Below, in pieces: positions 1 to 9,678 of a stretch of 64,000 nucleotides of DNA. The translations under genes were made by a program, and so were the position numbers. This DNA is from Bradyrhizobium sp. BR13661 (lineage in GTDB: Bacteria; Pseudomonadota; Alphaproteobacteria; Rhizobiales; Xanthobacteraceae). Under the pieces are notes generated by a model. That model was not told the origin of the DNA and did not search any database. It was given only the letters and a program-made list of their open reading frames with translations. The stretch's first letter is position 1. The number at the start of each line of letters is the position of its first letter. Where the stretch lies: contig NZ_JARXWB010000036.1 in assembly GCF_029892425.1 (NCBI RefSeq), positions 20,297 to 84,296 of the forward strand, in the 5' to 3' direction.

Positions 1-397
1 GTGACGTGCCGGCGATCGGTTGGCCCGGTGGTGTTGGGGGCGGCGAAACGATCGCCAGCTGCAAATATGCACATTGCAAATTCATGATCATCAACCTGCG
101 CAGTCAGTCGTTTGAAAATTCAGTCCGAGCTCGAAATCGGTACGTGCGCACTCCACAAATGGCGCGCTCGGTTCTCAAATTGCGCAGGCATCCTAGGAAA
201 AACGGGCATACGTTTCAACCGGCAACGCGCTGATCTGCACACAAAGTAAGGTTGATCGGTTAGGTTAAGGACGAGCCGTCGTTGCGGCCGCTTTGACGAC
301 TGGTATCAAATCGGTCCCGGCACGCGACGACGCCCCAGCAGCGGCTCACACGAGATCACATTCGTCGCGGCGTTTCGTTTCGCGCGAGTTGTCCGTC
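1..397. other. Gene-poor left edge
   Basis: No convincing coding region is visible. Open frames here lack a ribosome-binding site and recognisable protein character. The segment presumably holds the promoter for the small gene starting at 398, but no clear promoter hexamers can be defended. Confidence 0.4.
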
Positions 398-592
398 ATG
401 GCTTCCGATCTGACTACGAAAACCCCCCGCCAACGATCGAACTGGACCGAGATCTGGCATCTCTGGACCGTGATCGTGCCGCGCCGCTCAATCAATGGGC
501 AGCTCGTCTACGGCAAGGTCTGGCGCCGTCATGACGGCCGCGACTGGATCTACAAGAAGTTCACCGAGTACGACGGCGAGGCAGCGGCCTGA
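398..592 (+). CDS. Small hypothetical protein (64 aa)
   Basis: Starts MASDLTTKTPRQ and continues with a basic, tryptophan-rich stretch (WTEIWHLWTVIVPRRSING) ending KKFTEYDGEAAA. The frame is open further upstream to 293, but that extension is Ser/Arg/Ala-rich and looks like non-coding DNA, so the internal ATG is preferred. No known domain is recognised; the compact, aromatic-rich character suggests a small globular cytoplasmic protein. The function is unknown. Confidence 0.5.
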   Translation: MASDLTTKTPRQRSNWTEIWHLWTVIVPRRSINGQLVYGKVWRRHDGRDWIYKKFTEYDGEAAA

Positions 593-608
593 GCCGGAGC
601 GGATTTCC

Positions 609-1034
609 TCAACCCGTGTGTCGCTCGCCCGCGGCCGCTCCCGGCGTCTGCACACGCGGCAGCGGCAATTTGAAATGACGTTTTGCGTAAGCGACGATCT
701 CGTTGTCGGAGGGATGATCGGCTGCTTCCACCGCAGCAATTCGCTTGGCTAGGTCGGGCGCGTGAGCGCGAATGTAGCTGGCGAGCTCCGTCTTCGCATT
801 CGCCGGACCGATGATCAGGATCTCGCCGGCATCAGTGAGGGCCTTGGTGACCTCAGCATTGAACGCCTTGTCGGGTGCAGCGTGGCCGCTGCCGATCGTG
901 TTGGCCTTGTGATGGAGGTGCCGTGTCGCCAGCTGCGGATGCAGCGTGACCTCGTCGGAGCCGGTCAGGCCAAGATGGAAGATCCGGGCCTGCGAATGAT
1001 CGATCCAGACGACGGCGTGAAAGTGAGAGGGCAT
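609..1034 (-). CDS. baeRF/eRF1-like 'translational machinery' protein
   Basis: This 141-residue protein begins MPSHFHAVVWIDHSQARIF and contains ILIIGPANAKTELASYI followed by a C-terminal segment with VEAADHPSDNEIVAYAKRHF. The beta-strand-rich start with WIDHSQARIF and the GPANAKTEL motif are typical of small proteins related to the middle domain of archaeal/eukaryotic release factor eRF1 (baeRF group), which rhizobial annotations often call translational machinery protein. The motifs are seen; the family link is from memory; no molecular role is established. It is a single-gene unit on the minus strand, downstream of opgC. Confidence 0.6.
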   Translation of the reverse strand: MPSHFHAVVWIDHSQARIFHLGLTGSDEVTLHPQLATRHLHHKANTIGSGHAAPDKAFNAEVTKALTDAGEILIIGPANAKTELASYIRAHAPDLAKRIAAVEAADHPSDNEIVAYAKRHFKLPLPRVQTPGAAAGERHTG

Positions 1035-1174
1035 GTGCTTGGGCCTTGTCCGAGGGGAACGCCGCCCACATCAGTGCGACGGCGCGTATCTTTACAACAC
1101 TAGGCCGATCGGCGTCGTCGCTGGTTGACGCAGGTCAATCCGATCCCGGCAATGCCGACCATGGCAGAGGACAT

Positions 1175-1204
1175 CGAACGCCCGCTGGAATGAGCGGGCG
1201 TTCG
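1175..1204 (-). terminator. Perfect hairpin after opgC
   Basis: A perfect 12-bp inverted repeat, CGAACGCCCGCT and AGCGGGCGTTCG, flanks a 6-nt loop. It lies just beyond the opgC stop codon on the minus strand. There is no clear T-run, so termination efficiency is uncertain. Confidence 0.6.
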
Positions 1205-1209
1205 GAGGC

Positions 1210-2388
1210 TCAGGCGGCTTTTGCGGCCGGCGCGGCCGCGGGCTTTGCCGGCGGCGGCTTCAGCGGCTTGTCCTGCCGCTTCGACCAGGAGATGTAGTAG
1301 GCGACCGTCGTCATGATCGCGATGCCGGCGATGGAGACGAACAGCTGCGCGAACAGCGAGCCCGAGCTCATCGACAGCTCGAAATGGCCGACGAAGGACA
1401 GGAACACGCCGACACAGAACACGGCGAGTGATTGCTGGCCGCATACGATCACCGGATCGAAGACCTTCCACTCAAGGCCCGGCCAGTCCTTCGGCAGGAA
1501 GCGGATCACCAGGATCACGATCACGACGAAGTGGATGAAGCGGTACGGCGCGAGATTGGTCTTGTCGTTCGGGTTGAAGGCCGAGAACAGCCATTCCGGC
1601 ATCATGCCGCCGAGGGCCGGGAAGCGGCCCGCCATCGTCATCACCAGTGCGAACGCCAGATAGGCGAAGCAAAACCACAGCGTGATCGGTGAGTTGATCA
1701 GCTTGCCCGAGCGGCGCGCACCACCCATCGCGCACCAGGCGCCGAACACGAACAGCACCTGCCAGCAATAGGGGTTGAAGTACCACTGGCCGGCCGGATA
1801 GGCGGTCAGGTTCAGGCCGAAGTGGCGTGCGGTCAGCCAGAGAATGATGGACAGCACCATGGTGAGATCAGGCTTGCGCAGCATGAACCACAGCACCGGC
1901 GGAAACAGGCCCATCAGCACGATGTAGAGCGGCAGCACGTCGAGATTGAGCGGCTTGAAGCGCAGGAACAGGCCCTGACGCAGCGTCTCGGTGGCGTTGT
2001 CGACGAGGCCGGCGACGTTGAACTCGTTGATCATCTCGGAATCGCCGAAGCGCAGCGCCAGATAGCTGATCGAGGCGATGTAGATCACGAACAGGATGAT
2101 GTGGGCGACGTAGAGCTGCCAGACCCGCTTGGTCAGGCGCGTGGCGCCGACGATGAAGCCGCGCTCCAGCATCATCCGGGCATACACGAAGGAGGCGGTG
2201 TAGCCGGAGATGAAGACGAACAAATCGGCCGCGTCGGAAAAGCCGTAATTGCGCGTCGTGATCCAGTTCACGACGTTGTCGGGGATGTGGTCGAGGAAGA
2301 TCGCCCAGTTGGCGATGCCGCGAAACAGGTCGAGCCTGAGGTCACGGCCCTTTTCGGGAAGCGTGGCATTGATGTTCAGGAAGGCCAT
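1210..2388 (-). CDS. opgC: OpgC-family membrane protein
   Basis: This 392-residue polytopic membrane protein opens with RDLRLDLFRGIANWAIFLDH, the hallmark N-terminus of OpgC, an inner-membrane acyltransferase-like protein that adds succinyl groups to periplasmic glucans (cyclic glucans in rhizobia). About ten hydrophobic segments follow, including NFGLNLTAYPAGQWYFNPYCWQVLF-type aromatic stretches. An open frame extends to 2493, but the family starts immediately before the RDLRLD motif, so ATG 2388 was chosen. The C-terminus is an Ala/Pro/Lys tail. The gene stands alone and ends in a strong hairpin. Substrate specificity cannot be read from sequence. Confidence 0.85.
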   Translation of the reverse strand: MAFLNINATLPEKGRDLRLDLFRGIANWAIFLDHIPDNVVNWITTRNYGFSDAADLFVFISGYTASFVYARMMLERGFIVGATRLTKRVWQLYVAHIILFVIYIASISYLALRFGDSEMINEFNVAGLVDNATETLRQGLFLRFKPLNLDVLPLYIVLMGLFPPVLWFMLRKPDLTMVLSIILWLTARHFGLNLTAYPAGQWYFNPYCWQVLFVFGAWCAMGGARRSGKLINSPITLWFCFAYLAFALVMTMAGRFPALGGMMPEWLFSAFNPNDKTNLAPYRFIHFVVIVILVIRFLPKDWPGLEWKVFDPVIVCGQQSLAVFCVGVFLSFVGHFELSMSSGSLFAQLFVSIAGIAIMTTVAYYISWSKRQDKPLKPPPAKPAAAPAAKAA

Positions 2389-2658
2389 GTGACGGAAGCT
2401 CTCGAAGAGGACAGATACGCTGAAGTCGGCGAGGCGGATGTTGGCAAGCCTTGATTGCTGGGTGGGATCCCCGGGCGGGAGGCGGGTACGCAATTGTCAC
2501 AGTGCAGCATAATGTCTATACCCATCGGCAAGGACCCGGGAGGGCCGGAATCACCGATCAGTTCCCGAAAGGTGTCTCTATACTATGCCCGCGGTTTCCA
2601 CCAATCGCCACCATGACGCGCTAGAATCGAACGAAAAGACGAAGAGGCCGGACCGCCA

Positions 2659-2964
2659 ATGACCGCACGCATTTTCAAGCCCGCCAAGAACGCGATGCAA
2701 TCCGGCCGCTCCAAGACCAAGGAATGGCAGCTCGACTACGAGCCGGAGCAGCCCCGTTCGGTCGAGCCGCTGATGGGTTGGACCTCGTCCGGCGACATGA
2801 AGCAGCAGATCACGCTGCGCTTCCACACCAAGGACGAGGCGGTCGCCTATTGCGAGCGCAAGGGCATCGCCTACCAGGTGATCGAGCCCAAGGAATCGCT
2901 GCACCGCCAGGTCGCCTACGCCGACAATTTCTCCTTCCGCCGCGGCGAGCCCTGGACGCACTAA
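2659..2964 (+). CDS. ETC complex I subunit, NDUFS4/AQDQ family
   Basis: A 101-residue protein starting MTARIFKPAKNAMQSGRSKT and containing WQLDYEP, MGWTSSGDM and LRFHTKDEAVAYCERKG, ending near DNFSFRRGEPWTH. These are the signature blocks of the NDUFS4 (18-kDa/AQDQ) accessory subunit of NADH:ubiquinone oxidoreductase found in alphaproteobacteria. It is a peripheral cytoplasmic subunit that contacts the matrix-type arm and stabilises the NADH-dehydrogenase module. The gene is solitary, far from any nuo operon, as is usual in this group, and is followed by a palindromic repeat. Confidence 0.9.
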   Translation: MTARIFKPAKNAMQSGRSKTKEWQLDYEPEQPRSVEPLMGWTSSGDMKQQITLRFHTKDEAVAYCERKGIAYQVIEPKESLHRQVAYADNFSFRRGEPWTH

Positions 2965-2987
2965 TCCTCGACAAACTCTATCGGGAC

Positions 2988-3072
2988 GTCATGCCCGGGC
3001 TTGTCCCGGGCATCCACGTCTTTGGGGCCGCGTGAAAGAACGTGGATGGCCGGGACAAGCCCGGCCATGACG
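2988..3072. repeat. Dispersed palindromic element, copy 1
   Basis: An 85-bp element starts gtcatgcccgggcttgtccc and ends ggccgggacaagcccggcca followed by tgacg. The outer arms are inverted copies of each other, and each arm contains its own short hairpin. A second copy occurs at 23667-23752 with conserved arms and a different centre. This copy is intergenic, between the Complex I subunit gene and an Lrp-family gene. Elements of this type are common in Bradyrhizobium and relatives (from memory). Confidence 0.85.
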
Positions 3073-3165
3073 AGGAGAGCGAACGATCGCTCGGACGGCC
3101 CCTTGGCACTCCTTCTGCCGCGTGCTTCGCTGGCCCGCATGACGGGACCATGACGAGGTGGGGGG

Positions 3166-3660
3166 ATGGCCGGGCGCAACCAGCTCGACGGCGTCGATCT
3201 GAAGATACTCTCTGAACTGCAGCAGGACGGGCGCGTCCGCAACAACGAGCTGGCGCTGCGCGTCGGCGTGTCTGCGCCGAACTGCCTGCGGCGGCTCAAA
3301 TCGCTGTTCGGCCGCGGCGTCATCCGCGCGGTGCGCGCCGTCATCGACGAGCGGCTGCTCGGCTACGAGGTGGTGTCGTTCGTCTCGATCCAGCTCGGCA
3401 GCCAGGCCCATCCGGTGCTCGAGGCGTTCGAGCGCTCGATATCGGCGATCCCGCGTATCCAGCAGTGCTGGCGCATTTCGGGCGACACGGACTATCTCCT
3501 CAAATGCGTTGCGCCGAGCGTCGAGAGCATGCGCCAGCAGCTCCTGCATTTCGCCGCCATGCCCAACGTGAAGAATGTCCGCAGCTTTCCCGTGCTCGGC
3601 GTCGCGAAGGATGTGCCGCTACCGGTGCAGGAGATCGCGGTGGCTGCTCCGGCAGGATAG
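3166..3660 (+). CDS. Lrp/AsnC family transcriptional regulator
   Basis: The 164-residue protein has an N-terminal winged helix-turn-helix (LDGVDLKILSELQQDGRVRN, then LALRVGVSAPNCLRRLKSL) and a C-terminal RAM-type effector domain with GYEVVSFVSIQLGS, ISGDTDYLLKCVAPS and NVKNVRSFPVLG. Lrp/AsnC proteins bind amino acids and control amino-acid transport or catabolism genes. Its stop lies 27 bp from the stop of the convergent AraC-family gene. Proximity to a leucine-degradation operon hints at amino-acid sensing, but no target can be assigned. Confidence 0.9.
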   Translation: MAGRNQLDGVDLKILSELQQDGRVRNNELALRVGVSAPNCLRRLKSLFGRGVIRAVRAVIDERLLGYEVVSFVSIQLGSQAHPVLEAFERSISAIPRIQQCWRISGDTDYLLKCVAPSVESMRQQLLHFAAMPNVKNVRSFPVLGVAKDVPLPVQEIAVAAPAG

Positions 3661-3686
3661 GGTCGAGCGGGCGTCGACTGCGTCCC

Positions 3687-4715
3687 TCAACGATACCGGC
3701 CGCGAAACTCGCGCGGGCTGGCGCCGGTCCATGTGCGGAAGGCGCGGGAAAAACTCTTTTCATTGCGGAAGCCGGCGATCTCCGCGATCCGCTTGATCGG
3801 GGTGCGGCCGCGCATCAACTCCTGCTTGGCGAGTTCGAGCTTTGCTTCCTCCTTGAGGTCGCGCAACGAGGTGGATTCCTCGCGCAGGCGGCGATGCATG
3901 GTGCGGGTGGAGAGCGCGAGCTCGCTGGCGACGTCCTCGGCGCCGAGAATGCGTCCGCGCGCCTCGCGGAGCACGCGGCGAACGCGCTCCACCAGCAAAC
4001 GATCGCGACGATAGGGCAGCACCGTCAGGCGCAGCGCGCCCTTGAGCATGCTGTCAAGATCGGCGGCACTACGTGTCAGCGGCAGCGAGAGATAATGCTT
4101 GTCGAAGACGATGCGTGCCGCCTCAGCATCGAAACGGACGTGCTTGCAGAAGATGGTCGGATAGACCGAGACGTGGCCGGGCTCTGGATAAGGGAATTCC
4201 GCGGCGCTGAGCGCGATCGCTGAATCCACCGCCCAGCAGGAGAAACCCAGGACATAGCGGAGCAGGGTGACGAGGCAGAATTCGCGGCAGTCGCCGAGAT
4301 CGCGCTGCTCGCGAAGGGAGATGGTCGCGGTCTCGCCGCTGACCGCAAGCTCGAACAGCACATCCTCGGTCAGCAGGCGGTGATGCCGGCACCAGCGCTT
4401 CAATGCGACCTCGAGATTGGGCGCGGTGATCGACGCCCGGCACAGCATGCCGTAGGTGCCCCACGGCAGCTTTCGGGAGAACCAGCCGAGCGCCTCGTCG
4501 TCGAGCTCGCGCATGGCATGGCCAGCCAGCGCCTCGAATTGGGCGGCTGTGACCCGGCCATCGGTCGATCCGGCGAGATCGGACTGGACCTGTCCCTTGC
4601 TCAGGGCGTCGGCGGGATCGCGCCCATGGCGGGCATAGGCCGCAACCACGCCGCGGACGAAGGCGGCGGGGGTCATGGCGCGGCGGGGCGTGGCGGTTGC
4701 GGCCTGGAAAGGCAT
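3687..4715 (-). CDS. AraC-family regulator divergent from liu operon
   Basis: A 342-residue regulator with an N-terminal ligand-binding region of the Arabinose_bd (PF12625-like) type, containing WGTYGMLCRASITAPNLEVA and ELAVSGETATISLREQRDLG, and a C-terminal AraC HTH with LALSTRTMHRRLREE and IAEIAGFRNEKSFSRAF, ending ASPREFRGRYR. ATG 4715 follows an AAGGAC ribosome-binding site with 7-nt spacing; the longer open frame runs through the divergent promoter region and is rejected. It is divergent from liuA with a 114-bp shared intergenic region carrying a palindrome at 4738-4751, so it is the likely regulator of leucine/isovalerate catabolism (inference). Confidence 0.85.
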   Translation of the reverse strand: MPFQAATATPRRAMTPAAFVRGVVAAYARHGRDPADALSKGQVQSDLAGSTDGRVTAAQFEALAGHAMRELDDEALGWFSRKLPWGTYGMLCRASITAPNLEVALKRWCRHHRLLTEDVLFELAVSGETATISLREQRDLGDCREFCLVTLLRYVLGFSCWAVDSAIALSAAEFPYPEPGHVSVYPTIFCKHVRFDAEAARIVFDKHYLSLPLTRSAADLDSMLKGALRLTVLPYRRDRLLVERVRRVLREARGRILGAEDVASELALSTRTMHRRLREESTSLRDLKEEAKLELAKQELMRGRTPIKRIAEIAGFRNEKSFSRAFRTWTGASPREFRGRYR

Positions 4716-4737
4716 TGGATGTCCTTTGGAAAATCCT

Positions 4738-4751
4738 CGCCAAACTTGGCG
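4738..4751. promoter_or_regulatory. Palindrome in AraC/liuA divergent promoter region
   Basis: CGCCAA-AC-TTGGCG is a perfect 14-bp palindrome in the 114-bp region between the divergent AraC-type regulator and liuA. It is a candidate operator. AraC proteins more often bind direct repeats, so binding by the neighbour is only a guess. Confidence 0.35.
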
Positions 4752-4829
4752 GAAAATGCAACCTTTTCGACCGCCAGAACGCCCGGGCGGGGGTAGGTTC
4801 GGACCCGACAAGATCCAGGAGGAATCGCC

Positions 4830-6002
4830 TTGAACATCCCGAGCATCGACTTCGATCTGGGCGAAGACATCGGCATGCTGCGCGACACGCTGCGCGCTTT
4901 TGTCGAGGCGGAGGTGGCGCCCCGCGCCGCCGAGATCGAGAAGGCCAATCTGTTCCCGGCCGACCTCTGGAAGCGGCTCGGCGACCTCGGCCTGCTCGGC
5001 ATGACCGCACCGGAGCAATATGGCGGCTCCAACATGGGCTACCTCGCCCATATCGTCGCTATGGAGGAGATTTCGCGCGGCTCAGCGGCCGTCGGTTTGT
5101 CCTACGGGGCTCACTCCAATCTCTGCGTCAACCAGATCCGCCGCAACGGCAATGACGCGCAGCGCCAGCGCTATCTGCCAAAGCTGATCTCGGGCGAGCA
5201 TGTCGGCGCGCTCGCGATGTCCGAGCCGGGTGCCGGCTCCGACGTCGTCTCGATGAAGCTGCGCGCCGACAAGCGCGGCGACCGCTATGTGCTGAACGGC
5301 TCGAAGATGTGGATCACCAATGGCGGCGACGCCGACGTGCTCGTCGTCTACGCCAAGACCGATCCCGAGGCCGGCCCGCGCGGCATGACCGCGTTCCTGA
5401 TCGAGAAAGGCTTCAAGGGCTTCAGCCACGGCCAGCATCTCGACAAGCTCGGCATGCGCGGCTCCAACACCTATCCGCTGTTCTTCGACGAATGCGAGGT
5501 GCCAGCAGAGAACGTACTGGGTCAGGTCGGCGAGGGCGTCAAGGTGCTGATGTCCGGCCTCGACTATGAGCGCGCCGTGCTCTCTGGCGGCCCGCTCGGC
5601 ATCATGGCGGCGTGCATGGATGCGGTCGTGCCCTACATGCATGAGCGCAAGCAGTTCGGCCAGCCGATCGGCGATTTCCAGCTGATGCAGGGCAAGCTCG
5701 CCGACATGTATTCGACCTGGCAGGCCACGCGCGCCTATGTCTATGCCGTGGGCAAGGCCTGCGATCGCGGTGGCCACGCGCGCACGCTGCGCAAGGACGC
5801 GGCGGCGGCGATCCTTTATTCCGCTGAGAAGGCGACGTGGATGGCAGGCGAGGCGATCCAGGCGCTCGGCGGGGTCGGCTATACATCCGAATTTCCGGTC
5901 GGACGGCTCTGGCGCGATGCAAAACTCTACGAAATCGGCGCGGGCACCTCGGAGGTTCGCCGCATGCTGATCGGCCGTGAGCTGATGTCCGAGACGGCCT
6001 GA
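4830..6002 (+). CDS. liuA: Isovaleryl-CoA dehydrogenase
   Basis: A 390-residue acyl-CoA dehydrogenase that oxidises isovaleryl-CoA to 3-methylcrotonyl-CoA, using FAD and passing electrons to ETF. Visible family signatures include LGMTAPEQYGGSNMGYLAH, ALAMSEPGAGSDVVSMKLRA, MWITNGGDADVLVVYAKT and the C-terminal QALGGVGYTSEFPVGRLWRD with GAGTSEVRRMLIGRELM. Length matches the IVD family. The start is TTG at 4830, supported by AGGAGG six bases upstream. It is first in the liuA-liuB-liuD-liuE operon, and context makes isovaleryl-CoA the most likely substrate. Confidence 0.93.
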   Translation: MNIPSIDFDLGEDIGMLRDTLRAFVEAEVAPRAAEIEKANLFPADLWKRLGDLGLLGMTAPEQYGGSNMGYLAHIVAMEEISRGSAAVGLSYGAHSNLCVNQIRRNGNDAQRQRYLPKLISGEHVGALAMSEPGAGSDVVSMKLRADKRGDRYVLNGSKMWITNGGDADVLVVYAKTDPEAGPRGMTAFLIEKGFKGFSHGQHLDKLGMRGSNTYPLFFDECEVPAENVLGQVGEGVKVLMSGLDYERAVLSGGPLGIMAACMDAVVPYMHERKQFGQPIGDFQLMQGKLADMYSTWQATRAYVYAVGKACDRGGHARTLRKDAAAAILYSAEKATWMAGEAIQALGGVGYTSEFPVGRLWRDAKLYEIGAGTSEVRRMLIGRELMSETA

Positions 6003-6027
6003 GAACCTTCACCTCATTGGAATCAAC

Positions 6028-7632
<1,605 letters not shown>

Positions 7633-7636
7633 TGCG

Positions 7637-9631
7637 ATGGACCGTTCAAAGCTCTACCGCCGTTTTCGCACGCTCCTGATCGCCAACCGCGGCGAGATCG
7701 CCTGCCGTGTCATTCGCACCGCCCGCGCCATGGGCCTGCGCACGGTCGCCGTCTATTCCGAGGCCGATCGCGACGCGATGCATGTCGCGCTCGCGGATGA
7801 AGCCGTGCTGCTCGGGCCTGCGCGGGCCCGCGATAGCTATCTCAATGTCGAGCGGCTGATCGAGGCCGCGAAGAAGACCGGCGCTGAAGCCGTGCATCCC
7901 GGTTACGGCTTCCTGTCGGAGAATGCCGAGTTCGCGCAGGCCTGTTACGATGCAGGCCTCGTCTTCGTCGGCCCGACCGCCGCGATGATGACCGCGATGG
8001 GCTCGAAGTCCGGGTCGAAGGGGCTGATGGAGAAGGCGGGCGTGCCGTTGGTGCCCGGCTATCACGGCGAGGCCCAGGACGATGCGACGCTGTCAAAGGC
8101 CGCGGACAAGATCGGCTTCCCGATCCTGGTGAAGGCCTCCGCCGGCGGCGGCGGCCGTGGCATGCGCATCGTGCGCTCGGCCGCGGAGCTTGGCCCGGCA
8201 ATCGTCAGCGCCAAGCGCGAGGCCAAGGCCGCGTTCGGCGACGATCGCATGCTGATCGAGAAATATGTCGACAATCCCCGGCATATCGAGGTGCAGATCG
8301 TCGGCGACAGCCACGGCAATCTGCTCTCGCTGTTCGAGCGCGAATGCACGCTGCAGCGGCGGCACCAGAAGGTGATCGAGGAAGCACCTTCGCCGACGCT
8401 CAATGCCGCCCAGCGAGAGACGGTCTGCGCCGCCGCGCGCAAGGCGGCGGGCGCGGTGAATTACGTCGGCGCCGGCACCATCGAATTCGTCTCCGACGGC
8501 AAGGACGTGTTCTTCATCGAGATGAACACGCGCCTGCAGGTCGAGCATCCCGTGACCGAGCTGATTACGGGCATCGATCTGGTCGAATGGCAGCTGCGCG
8601 TTGCCTTCGGTGAGGCGCTGCCGCTCAAGCAGGACGAGATCAAGCTCAACGGCCACGCCGTCGAGGCGCGCGTCTACGCCGAGAACCCGACCAAGAATTT
8701 CATGCCGTCGGTCGGCCGGATCTCGACCTGGCGGCTGCCGGCGGAGACCGGTGGCTTGCGCATCGATGCCGGCTACCGCGAGGGCGATACGGTCTCGCCG
8801 TATTACGATGCAATGTTGGCAAAAATGATCGCATGGGCGCCGACGCGCGATGTGGCGATCGACCGGCTCAATCGCGGGCTGGAAGACTCCGACGTCCGTG
8901 GCATCGTCACCAACATCCCGTTCCTGTCGGCGCTGATCACGCATCCGAAGGTGCGGGCCAATGCGATCGACACCGGTTTCATCGAGCGCGAGCTTTCGGC
9001 CCTGACCTCGGCGGCAGCAGCACCCGGCGAGCTCGAACTCTGTGCCGCGGTTGCCGCAATCGTCGCTGACGAGCGGCAGGCGGACGCGAGTTCACCGTGG
9101 CACACCTTCGGCTGGCAGCCGGTCGGCCGCCGCCAACGCAACTTTGCGTTCCGCGTCGGCCATGGTCCCGAGCAGAAAATCGCCCTGAACTATGGCAGCG
9201 GGCCATCTACGCTCGTGATCGGCGAGCGCGAGCTGGCGTTCGCGATCGTGCCAAAGGATGGTGGCTTCGACCTGACGCTGGATGGCATCAAATCGCCCGT
9301 CGCCGCCGTGATCGACGGTCACGAGCTGTACCTACGCACACGCAATGGCCGCTTCGACCTGCACTGGGTCGATCCGTTCGGCGGTGAGACCGAGGAGCAA
9401 ACCGGCGCGGACAAGATCGCGGCGCCTCTGCCGGGTACGGTCGTCGCCGTGCTGGCCGAGGAGGGCGCTAAGCTCGAAAAGGGCGCGCCGATCCTCACCC
9501 TGGAGGTGATGAAGATGGAGCAGACGCTGCGCGCACCCTATGCAGGGGTGCTGAAGTCCATCAAGTGCAGGGTCGGCGACATCGTGCAGGAAGGCATCGA
9601 GCTTGCCGTGGTCGAGCCTTCGGAAGAATGA
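7637..9631 (+). CDS. liuD: Methylcrotonyl-CoA carboxylase alpha (biotin) subunit
   Basis: A 664-residue biotin-dependent carboxylase subunit. The N-terminal biotin carboxylase starts RTLLIANRGEIACRVIRTAR and includes HPGYGFLSENAEFA, the ATP-grasp loop VKASAGGGGRGMRIV, and EMNTRLQVEHPVTELITG. A linker domain leads to a C-terminal biotinyl domain with EVMKMEQTL, whose lysine 626 is the expected biotin site. ATG 7637 overlaps no upstream gene and lies four bases after the liuB stop. A 16-bp unit containing the stop codon is tandemly triplicated (9619-9666). Confidence 0.94.
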   Translation: MDRSKLYRRFRTLLIANRGEIACRVIRTARAMGLRTVAVYSEADRDAMHVALADEAVLLGPARARDSYLNVERLIEAAKKTGAEAVHPGYGFLSENAEFAQACYDAGLVFVGPTAAMMTAMGSKSGSKGLMEKAGVPLVPGYHGEAQDDATLSKAADKIGFPILVKASAGGGGRGMRIVRSAAELGPAIVSAKREAKAAFGDDRMLIEKYVDNPRHIEVQIVGDSHGNLLSLFERECTLQRRHQKVIEEAPSPTLNAAQRETVCAAARKAAGAVNYVGAGTIEFVSDGKDVFFIEMNTRLQVEHPVTELITGIDLVEWQLRVAFGEALPLKQDEIKLNGHAVEARVYAENPTKNFMPSVGRISTWRLPAETGGLRIDAGYREGDTVSPYYDAMLAKMIAWAPTRDVAIDRLNRGLEDSDVRGIVTNIPFLSALITHPKVRANAIDTGFIERELSALTSAAAAPGELELCAAVAAIVADERQADASSPWHTFGWQPVGRRQRNFAFRVGHGPEQKIALNYGSGPSTLVIGERELAFAIVPKDGGFDLTLDGIKSPVAAVIDGHELYLRTRNGRFDLHWVDPFGGETEEQTGADKIAAPLPGTVVAVLAEEGAKLEKGAPILTLEVMKMEQTLRAPYAGVLKSIKCRVGDIVQEGIELAVVEPSEE

Positions 9632-9666
9632 CTTTTCGGAAGAATGGCTTTTCGGAAGAATGACTC
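9619..9666 (+). repeat. 16-bp tandem triplication at the liuD stop codon
   Basis: Three near-identical 16-bp units (TTCGGAAGAATGACTT, TTCGGAAGAATGGCTT, TTCGGAAGAATGACTC) begin at 9619, 9635 and 9651. The first contains the liuD stop codon. The array lies between liuD and the liuE ribosome-binding site and probably arose by slippage. Confidence 0.9.
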
Positions 9667-9678
9667 GGGGAGAGTGAC

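Noticed and set aside
6..233. 75-codon frame at the left edge
   Set aside because: No ribosome-binding site, no recognisable sequence and mixed composition unlike neighbouring genes.
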